Shown one piece after another: positions 1 through 5,542 of a stretch of 5,542 nt of DNA. The stretch lies in the NCBI GenBank assembly GCA_014239715.1, contig JAAZYJ010000059.1, forward strand, positions 1-5,542. Reading direction: 5' to 3'. Positions within the stretch are counted from its first letter, which is position 1. Every line of letters begins with the position of its first letter. The notes below the pieces were generated by a model. It did no database searches and was not told the DNA's origin. It worked only from the letters and a program-made list of their open reading frames with translations. Source of the DNA: Flavobacteriales bacterium. GTDB taxonomy: Bacteria; Bacteroidota; Bacteroidia; Flavobacteriales; Parvicellaceae. Made by a program: the position numbers and the translations under genes.

Positions 1-1362
<1,362 letters not shown>

Positions 1363-1374
1363 GAAAATTGAACA

Positions 1375-1608
1375 ATGACAGTTGAAGTTTTAACCCCGGA
1401 CGAGCAGTTATATATAGGCGAAGGTACCGCTGTATTAGCGCCTGGTAAGGACGGGAGTCTGGGTATTATGGAAAATCACGCACCTCTCATTACTACATTG
1501 AAAAAAGGAAAGATAGAGATTGAAACACCTGAAGGCAGGAAGTCCTTTGATGTTTCTGGGGGAGTGCTGGAGGTACTTAAGAACAAAGTCATTATTCTTG
1601 CAGAGTAA
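1375..1608 (+). CDS. atpC: F1F0 ATP synthase subunit epsilon, short form
   Basis: Epsilon subunit of F1, part of the central stalk, which couples rotor turning to the beta subunits and to the c-ring. The 77 residues cover only the N-terminal beta-sandwich domain: MTVEVLTPDEQLY at the start, the conserved G-x-LGIMENHAPLIT segment at about residues 27-40, and the closing GGVLEVLKNKVIILAE. The C-terminal helical hairpin, which in longer epsilons (about 130-140 residues) inhibits ATP hydrolysis, is absent. The Bacteroidetes epsilons I know are of this short kind, so I do not read it as a truncation. The ATG lies 12 bases after the atpD stop with an A-rich spacer and no clear Shine-Dalgarno, and an intrinsic terminator begins 20 bases after the stop, so this is the last gene of the operon. 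Confidence 0.93.
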   Translation: MTVEVLTPDEQLYIGEGTAVLAPGKDGSLGIMENHAPLITTLKKGKIEIETPEGRKSFDVSGGVLEVLKNKVIILAE

Positions 1609-1627
1609 ATTGAAGTAAAATCTATTC

Positions 1628-1657
1628 AAAAGGCGATTCAATGAATCGCCTTTTTTG
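1628..1657 (+). terminator. Rho-independent terminator of the atp operon
   Basis: A perfect 12-bp stem (AAAAGGCGATTC at 1628-1639 pairing with GAATCGCCTTTT at 1643-1654) closes over a 3-base AAT loop. The T-run 1651-1656 forms the lower stem and tail. It sits 20 bases after the atpC stop, which is a textbook position and shape. The remaining stretch to the next gene (1658-1732) is A/T-rich; I see no convincing TTG / TAnnTTTG promoter pair there. An AAGGAG at 1700-1705 is 27 bases from the next ATG, too far to act as its ribosome binding site. Confidence 0.92.
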
Positions 1658-1732
1658 TTCTATCTAGTTTTATATCAGGTACCATTGAGCTAAGAACTTA
1701 AGGAGTTCCACAATAAAAATTAAATTAGTATC

Positions 1733-2413
1733 ATGATAAAAGCATTGAGCATTATCGGGATCGCCCTGACTGCAATACTAATTGTTGTAACCGTGTATTA
1801 TGCAGAAAGCGCCACCAGTGCCAGACATGAATACTGGAACAATTACGATTACAGCTACGATGATTACGATTATGGGAGTTATGATTATGATTATGACTCC
1901 GATTATGATTACAACCAACGGCAAAAGCTTACACTAGAGGCAGGATTGGTAACACAGCTATTCTTCCTGTTCTTCACAACGATCAGCATTCTGTGGATCA
2001 CTAAAGTAAAACGAGTTGTTGCAAAAGTGTTTGGAATTATCAGCCTGGTGCTTAGTGGCATTATGGTGTTGGCAGATCTTTTTTTAATTACTTTCCCTGA
2101 CGCCGATTTCGATGATTGTGCCCCTTTTTGGATCCTATATGCGCTCCATATGATCCCTTTCACGATCATCGGATTGGTCCAAGTTGTGAAATACAACAGA
2201 ACACTGAAGTTCGGGTATGTTGATCCGGTACCGATCCGTCACGAGTCGATAGACAACACTCCATCCATGGGCCGAAATACATCTACCGCTTCTGAGGAAG
2301 AAAATAAACGCACCCCGCAACCCGGACCGGACCCAAAGCTGATCGATACTGATCCTGTTATTACCGATGAAGACGACTATGATGAAGACATTGAATCAAT
2401 TGAAGACCTTTAA
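1733..2413 (+). CDS. Unrecognised four-helix membrane protein with Tyr/Asp-rich loop
   Basis: I do not recognise a family. The 226 residues show four hydrophobic segments: about 4-24, 71-90, 99-121 and 132-152. Between helices 1 and 2 lies a loop (25-70) whose core, residues 34-60, has 11 Tyr and 9 Asp in 27 positions, in YDY and DYDYD runs. Basic stretches KVKRVVAK (91-98) and KYNRTLK (153-159) suggest an N-in/C-in topology, which puts the Tyr/Asp loop and the DADFDD loop (123-128) outside the cytoplasm. The tail (160-226) is hydrophilic, rich in Pro/Thr, and ends very acidic (ITDEDDYDEDIESIEDL). The ATG at 1733 is the only usable start, because an in-frame TAA lies 12 bases upstream. A sulfotransferase gene follows after three bases in the same frame, so the two are probably co-transcribed. 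Metal binding or modification of the acidic loop is conceivable but is only inference. Confidence 0.85.
   Translation: MIKALSIIGIALTAILIVVTVYYAESATSARHEYWNNYDYSYDDYDYGSYDYDYDSDYDYNQRQKLTLEAGLVTQLFFLFFTTISILWITKVKRVVAKVFGIISLVLSGIMVLADLFLITFPDADFDDCAPFWILYALHMIPFTIIGLVQVVKYNRTLKFGYVDPVPIRHESIDNTPSMGRNTSTASEEENKRTPQPGPDPKLIDTDPVITDEDDYDEDIESIEDL
1832..1912 (+). repeat. Degenerate GATTAY (Tyr-Asp) codon repeat
   Basis: Within the membrane protein gene the bases form an imperfect hexamer repeat built from GAT and TAT/TAC codons, for example TATGATTATGATTATGA at 1880-1896 and GATTATGATTAC at 1901-1912. It encodes residues 34-60 of the protein. Third-position mixing of TAT and TAC, plus interruptions by Ser, Gly and Asn codons, shows that it is no longer a pure microsatellite. 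Confidence 0.75.
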
Positions 2414-2416
2414 TTC

Positions 2417-3286
2417 TTGAAGCTAGATCACATCATAATAGGTATGGGCAGGTGCGGAACAACCTCTCTGTCTGATTACATTAATCAGCATCCCGGGATA
2501 AATTCCAGCAATGTTAAAGAGGTGCATTATTTTTCAATTGACGATTTGTATCAAAGGGGTACCCCATATCTTTCGGAGCACTTTCACGATAAGCCCGGAC
2601 CGACATCTATGGCCGATACCTACTTGCTTCTGAGCAAGGAAGGGCCCGAGCGTATAAAAGAACATAATCCGAATATCAAAATTACAGTTTTGCTCAGGGA
2701 TCCATCTACTCGAGCTTATTCAAACTACCATTATAGTCTCAACAACGGATACGAGCGAGGGGGCATCGGCTTTCTTGAATCGCATCAAAAGGAAAAAGAA
2801 TATTTAAGCGGAGACATTATTCTGAGGAATAATCTATGTCACTTTGAAGGCAGCCTTTATTTCAAGCACCTGTCTCTTTGGTTAAGGCATTTCACCAGAG
2901 AGCAGATCTTGATTCTGCGAACAGAAGATCTTCAGAACAGCCCTCAGCAGTTAATGGACCGCTTATGTGCCTTTCTGGAGGTAGATCTATTTACCGTCCG
3001 GGTGCTTGATAAGAAAAACAAGGCGCAAAAAGTTAGATCAAGATCCCTTCAACAATTTTTATTGAATCGAAATCACTGGTTGCGCAAAACCGTTCGAGCA
3101 CCTTTAAAGATCAAGATCATTAAGGGAGTAGTACTGAAGTCAGGTGTTAATAACCGATTGTACAAGCTAAATGAAAAAACAGGGATCGGATATGACGCAA
3201 TGAACGAAGAAGAGCTCAAGTTCTGCAGAGATTACTTTAAGGATGATCTTCACAAATTAGAAGAGAGCTTCGGTGTTGTTTTATAG
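2417..3286 (+). CDS. PAPS-dependent sulfotransferase
   Basis: Likely transfers a sulfuryl group from PAPS to a hydroxyl or amine of a glycan, lipid or small metabolite; the acceptor cannot be read from sequence. The 289 residues carry the two PAPS sites of the family. The 5'-phosphosulfate loop is GMGRCGTTS (9-17), and the 3'-phosphate site is RDPSTRAYSNY (94-104), with Arg94 and Ser102 as the expected contacts. KEVHYF (34-39) resembles the EVHFF segment of heparan sulfate 3-O-sulfotransferases, where the Glu is the catalytic base, so Glu35 is a candidate. There is no signal peptide, so it is presumably cytoplasmic or membrane-associated. The start is TTG: the preceding in-frame codons are TTC and the TAA of the upstream gene, and the next ATG (residue 10) falls inside the PAPS loop. 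The 3' end overlaps the end of the convergent HAD gene by 6 bases. Confidence 0.88.
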   Translation: MKLDHIIIGMGRCGTTSLSDYINQHPGINSSNVKEVHYFSIDDLYQRGTPYLSEHFHDKPGPTSMADTYLLLSKEGPERIKEHNPNIKITVLLRDPSTRAYSNYHYSLNNGYERGGIGFLESHQKEKEYLSGDIILRNNLCHFEGSLYFKHLSLWLRHFTREQILILRTEDLQNSPQQLMDRLCAFLEVDLFTVRVLDKKNKAQKVRSRSLQQFLLNRNHWLRKTVRAPLKIKIIKGVVLKSGVNNRLYKLNEKTGIGYDAMNEEELKFCRDYFKDDLHKLEESFGVVL

Positions 3287-3979
3287 GATGTTTAACAGCT
3301 CTGATAATTCTCTGATCTCAATTACATCGTGATTTTGATCCGTCCTCTTTGAATTGTACCAGATCCCAGTAAATCCTGCATTCTTTGCACCGATCGCATC
3401 TACTTCCAGATTGTCTCCGATCATCACACTTTCAGATGGCATTGCTCCGGCCTTTTTCAAAGCAAAGTCAAAAACTGCGGGGTGCGGTTTTTTTTTACCC
3501 ACCTCTTCAGAGCAAACCACTATGTCAAAATATGAAGTCAGCCCTGAGCATTTTTGTTTAACCCCCTGTACTTCAATAAATCCATTGGTAATAATGTGTT
3601 GGTGAAATCTTTTACCAAGCTGCTCCAATACCTCTATCGCACCAGGCATCAGCTTGGTTCTTTTTGGGCACTCCTCCATATATGCCATTCCAAGGTCTTC
3701 CGCAATTTTATAATTCTCAGAATTGAACTCTTTAAATGTCAATTTGTATCTGATCGTTCTCAATTCATCCTTCTCCAGCTGGCCATTTCGATAAAGAGTC
3801 CAGCACTGTTCATTTATTCTTTTGTACGTATCAATGAACTTTTCTTCATCTGTATTAAGTTCTGTCCTGAGATCAAAGTGCTCAAATAAATCAACCAGCA
3901 CATCACTGGCGTTCGTATCAAAATCCCACAAAGTGTGGTCAAGATCCCAAAAAACATGTTTTATTCCATCGAGCTTCAT
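3281..3979 (-). CDS. yjjG: YjjG-type HAD hydrolase (pyrimidine 5'-nucleotidase family)
   Basis: HAD-superfamily phosphatase of 232 residues. The nucleophile motif DLDHTLWDF has Asp12 and Asp14; motif II is IITNG with Thr131; motif III is GKKKPHP with Lys164; motif IV is GDNLEVD with Asp189 and Asp194. A helical cap of about residues 20-105 follows motif I. DLDHTLWDF and the cap length fit the YjjG/YfnB branch, whose E. coli member removes phosphate from dUMP, dTMP, UMP and non-canonical pyrimidine nucleotides; the exact substrate here is inferred. I chose the ATG at 3979 over an upstream in-frame start at 4024 because it gives the family-typical N-terminus and overlaps the preceding gene's stop in ATGA, a sign of translational coupling. 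It is the last gene of the upp operon. Motif III is encoded by a run of nine A on the coding strand. Confidence 0.9.
   Translation of the reverse strand: MKLDGIKHVFWDLDHTLWDFDTNASDVLVDLFEHFDLRTELNTDEEKFIDTYKRINEQCWTLYRNGQLEKDELRTIRYKLTFKEFNSENYKIAEDLGMAYMEECPKRTKLMPGAIEVLEQLGKRFHQHIITNGFIEVQGVKQKCSGLTSYFDIVVCSEEVGKKKPHPAVFDFALKKAGAMPSESVMIGDNLEVDAIGAKNAGFTGIWYNSKRTDQNHDVIEIRELSELLNIL
3470..3496 (+). terminator. Possible terminator inside the HAD gene, antisense to it
   Basis: Read on the + strand, AAAAACTGC (3470-3478) can pair with GCGGTTTTT (3484-3492) through nine pairs including one U-G wobble, with loop GGGGT and four further T (3493-3496). It could end transcripts running through from the sulfotransferase, which lacks a terminator at its own stop 184 bases earlier. 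The bases are also dictated by the conserved GKKKPHPAVF residues of the HAD protein, so the resemblance may be chance. Confidence 0.3.
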
Positions 3980-4416
3980 TTGACAAACATATAGGTAAAC
4001 GTTAATAGTATGCTCCAGCTGCAAATAAATATGGAGGTCACAATAAAAGTTTGTTTGAAATGCCCATAGAATTTAACCACTATCAATGTTCCTAAGGGAA
4101 CCGATAAAAACATAGGACATAAGAAGGTGATCAATACAAATCCAAATCTGGATTGCCTCATTCTAACGATTGTTCGATTTGTTTTAGTGAAATATTTTTT
4201 CTTCTTCGACCGATTGCGTCTCTTTTGAGCGGCTCTGTCGAAAAAATAAGATGATGACCAATAAAATATATTGAAGCACGTATATGCGCCAGCAAAACAC
4301 GACACGGCAATTTCAATAAAATTCAATCCTCTCCACCATCCATAAATTGGAGCGAATAAATACTTTATAAAAGATAAAAAATAAAGAAATGTATAATCAC
4401 CAAAATGTTCCCACAT
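3976..4416 (-). CDS. Small basic membrane protein, function unknown
   Basis: I do not recognise a family. The 146 residues have hydrophobic segments at about 8-25, 33-56, 91-114 and 123-144. A strongly basic loop lies in between (residues 61-90, including KRRNRSKKKK at 65-74), which should face the cytoplasm and would put both ends outside or the first segment as a half-helix. The aromatic-rich YGWWRGLNFIE (25-35) and the Pro-containing FLCPMFLSVPLGT (98-110) stand out and may be the conserved parts. It starts 2 bases after the upp stop, and its TGA overlaps the ATG of the HAD gene (ATGA at 3976-3979), so it is firmly embedded in a three-gene operon. A transport or membrane-anchoring role related to pyrimidine salvage is possible from context alone; I would not name it a transporter. 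Confidence 0.85.
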   Translation of the reverse strand: MWEHFGDYTFLYFLSFIKYLFAPIYGWWRGLNFIEIAVSCFAGAYTCFNIFYWSSSYFFDRAAQKRRNRSKKKKYFTKTNRTIVRMRQSRFGFVLITFLCPMFLSVPLGTLIVVKFYGHFKQTFIVTSIFICSWSILLTFTYMFVK

Positions 4417-4418
4417 AA

Positions 4419-5069
4419 TTACTCTTTCTTACCAAAAGCAAGATCCCCCGCATCGCCCAAACCTGGAACGATATAGGATTGTGCAGTAAGCTCATCATCA
4501 ACAGCACCTGCCCATATTGTAGTGTTTGGCGGCATATTTCTTTTGACAAATTCGACCCCTTCTTTACTTGCAATAATGCATGCTATATGGACGTGTTTTG
4601 GGTTTCCTTTACTAAGCATAGCCTTATACCCCAACACCATTGACGAGCCAGTTGCCAGCATAGGATCGTTCAATATCAAAACTCTATCGTCAATTTTAGG
4701 GCTGCTTAAATATTCGATCTCAATCTCAAAATCATCCTGGCTAGTATGTTTTCTATAGGCGCTTATGAAAGCATTATCTGCGTGATCAAAGTAATTGAGC
4801 AGCCCAATATGCATCGGTAATCCGGCCCTTAGAATTGTCGCAATAACAGGCTGTTCAGAGATAACATTCTCCTCTGCCATTCCCAAAGGTGTCTTAATTT
4901 CTTGTAGCTGATAGTCAAACCTTTTGCTTATCTCGTAAGCCATTACCTCCCCCACTCTTTCCACGTTTCGACGAAAACGCATTCGGTCAGTTTGTATTTC
5001 AGCATCCCTTATTTCCCGAACAAATGAGTTCAGAATTGATTTGCTTTCACTAAAGTTGATTACTTCCAC
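4419..5069 (-). CDS. upp: Uracil phosphoribosyltransferase
   Basis: Salvage enzyme that makes UMP and pyrophosphate from uracil and PRPP in the cytoplasm. With the GTG start at 5069 it has 216 residues, the usual size. Visible landmarks are RDAEIQTDRMRFRRNVERVG (21-40), ILRAGLP (79-85), the PRPP-binding loop LILNDPMLATGSS (131-143) and the uracil-binding YIVPGLGDAGDLAFG (199-213). All key parts are present. An upstream in-frame TTG (5117) would add 16 residues, but that TTG coincides with the -33 element of the predicted promoter and lies before the expected transcript start. The GTG start also gives the family N-terminus (VEVINFSESKSILNSF). It is the first gene of an operon with a membrane protein gene 2 bases downstream and the YjjG-type nucleotidase after that. 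Confidence 0.95.
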   Translation of the reverse strand: MEVINFSESKSILNSFVREIRDAEIQTDRMRFRRNVERVGEVMAYEISKRFDYQLQEIKTPLGMAEENVISEQPVIATILRAGLPMHIGLLNYFDHADNAFISAYRKHTSQDDFEIEIEYLSSPKIDDRVLILNDPMLATGSSMVLGYKAMLSKGNPKHVHIACIIASKEGVEFVKRNMPPNTTIWAGAVDDELTAQSYIVPGLGDAGDLAFGKKE

Positions 5070-5089
5070 CCAAAATGAATTTAGTAATC

Positions 5090-5117
5090 CAAATATATGC
5101 AACAAACTTGCTTCCAA
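5090..5117 (-). promoter_or_regulatory. Bacteroidetes-type promoter of the upp operon
   Basis: On the minus strand, TATATTTG (5097 down to 5090) is an exact match to the TAnnTTTG -7 element used by the Bacteroidetes primary sigma factor, and TTG (5117-5115) stands 17 bases upstream as the -33 element. Transcription would begin near 5083, about 14 bases before the GTG start of upp, giving a short A/T-rich leader. No experimental start is known to me. Confidence 0.6.
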
Positions 5118-5148
5118 CGAATCAAAGCATCATGTTTCATTCTTTTAA

Positions 5149-5178
5149 CAAATCCTCTTACTGCTTTAAGAGCAAATC
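5149..5178. repeat. Small hairpin flanked by a 6-base direct repeat
   Basis: CTCTTA (5155-5160) and TAAGAG (5167-5172) are perfect inverted repeats around a 6-base spacer, and each is bordered by the direct repeat CAAATC (5149-5154 and 5173-5178). It begins two bases beyond the stop codon of the upstream gene. The stem is short and lacks a strong T-run, so it would be at best a weak terminator for that gene. The rest of the 110-base gap (5070-5179) holds only the upp promoter. Confidence 0.4.
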
Positions 5179-5179
5179 T

Positions 5180-5542
5180 CTACTTTTTCAGATGATTTAA
5201 CGGAAACGGCAAATGGTTTCTCTTAAGGTAACCTATTGGTTTGTTTTCAGCCCCGAAAGATCTATAGAACGTAGCAACAGAATCTACATCAGATCCCGAA
5301 AAGTCCAGCAGTTTCAGCCGGCCTGAAAACTTATTAATTACCCGATCGAATAAGAAGTGCATTGCACCGTCGCTTCTCCCAACCTCATTGCTGGTTCCTT
5401 TGACGTAGGTTAGCCTGCCGTTAAGTTCAATGAAAAATGCCACCGCGACTATATCTTCCCCTTGTTCACCCGTAAAACCGTGCCCTACTTCACAACAAAA
5501 TGCTTCAAGCATCAGTTTTTCGAAATCCTCATACTCTTTCTC
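5180..5542 (-). CDS. GNAT/FemAB-like acyltransferase, 5'-partial
   Basis: The last 120 residues of a protein whose start lies beyond the right edge: the frame is open through 5542 (EKEYEDFEKL precedes the Met at 5512), so that Met is internal. The visible pattern is a strand pair with AVAFFIELNGRLTYVKGTSNE, a helix around GAMHFLFDRVINKF, then LKLLDFSGSDVDSVATFYRSFGAENKPIGYLKRNHLP. It resembles the C-terminal acetyltransferase-fold half of Bacteroidetes GNAT/FemAB-like proteins, where G-x-SNE, a helix with AMHFL and an F/LDFEGS-x-x-x-GxxxFYxSFG segment recur. Such proteins act on aminoacyl or acyl transfer to amino groups, but no substrate can be named here. It ends in TAG, 110 bases before upp, and is probably in a separate transcription unit, since upp has its own promoter. 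Confidence 0.7.
   Translation of the reverse strand, partial: EKEYEDFEKLMLEAFCCEVGHGFTGEQGEDIVAVAFFIELNGRLTYVKGTSNEVGRSDGAMHFLFDRVINKFSGRLKLLDFSGSDVDSVATFYRSFGAENKPIGYLKRNHLPFPLNHLKK

Noticed and set aside
1700..1705. AAGGAG as a strong ribosome binding site
   Set aside because: It lies 27 bases before the ATG at 1733, and no closer in-frame start exists: the frames beginning just after it hit a stop within a few codons. It is also part of a 5-bp inverted repeat (GAACT/AGTTC at 1694-1708) too weak to call.
1909..2320. Minus-strand open frames opposite the Tyr/Asp membrane protein
   Set aside because: They overlap each other and a well-supported gene with four clear hydrophobic segments; their translations look like random antisense composition.
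3354..3889. Two + strand open frames opposite the HAD gene
   Set aside because: They mirror conserved HAD codons, carry no protein motif, and overlap each other in different frames.
3980..4024. Upstream start of the HAD gene adding 15 residues
   Set aside because: The extension lies wholly inside the preceding gene, has no family counterpart, and the ATG at 3979 forms a typical ATGA coupling overlap.

Overview
The window looks like chromosomal DNA of a Bacteroidota (Bacteroidetes) bacterium, most likely near the Flavobacteriales. The F1 ATP synthase beta subunit carries the segments I associate with this phylum ([18 protein letters not shown] and the stretch after AEYFRDGE). The epsilon subunit is the very short type, and Upp aligns with the roughly 216-residue Bacteroidetes form. 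Leaders are A/T-rich with little Shine-Dalgarno sequence, and a TAnnTTTG promoter element lies upstream of upp. No database search was run, so this placement rests on remembered family sequences.

Left part (1-1660, + strand): the 3' end of an ATP synthase operon, atpD then atpC, closed by a strong intrinsic terminator at 1628-1657. The atpD frame runs in from the window edge but is broken by one in-frame TGA at 55-57, exactly where a conserved glycine is expected. The first 18 codons and everything after the stop match AtpD in the same frame. This is therefore a single-base change or a sequencing error, not a gene that starts at the ATG at 103.

Middle (1733-3286, + strand): a two-gene unit. 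The first gene encodes an unrecognised four-helix membrane protein with a striking Tyr/Asp-rich external loop and an acidic cytoplasmic tail. Three bases after its stop, and in the same frame, a TTG-initiated PAPS-dependent sulfotransferase begins. This pair looks like accessory content between housekeeping genes.

Right part (5542-3281, - strand): a partial GNAT/FemAB-like protein runs in from the right edge. A 110-base gap with a good Bacteroidetes-type promoter follows, then a tight operon: upp (uracil phosphoribosyltransferase), a small basic membrane protein, and a YjjG-type HAD nucleotidase. Spacing is 2 bases between the first two and a 4-base ATGA overlap between the last two. Upp makes UMP from uracil and YjjG-type enzymes dephosphorylate (non-canonical) pyrimidine nucleotides, so the operon is plausibly about pyrimidine salvage and clean-up. 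The HAD gene converges on the sulfotransferase gene and their stop codons sit back to back in the hexamer TTATAG, with no terminator between them.

I found no CRISPR array, tRNA or rRNA, transposase, phage gene or recognisable defence system. The most notable points are the atpD nonsense codon, the Tyr/Asp-rich protein coupled to a sulfotransferase, and the upp/membrane protein/nucleotidase operon.
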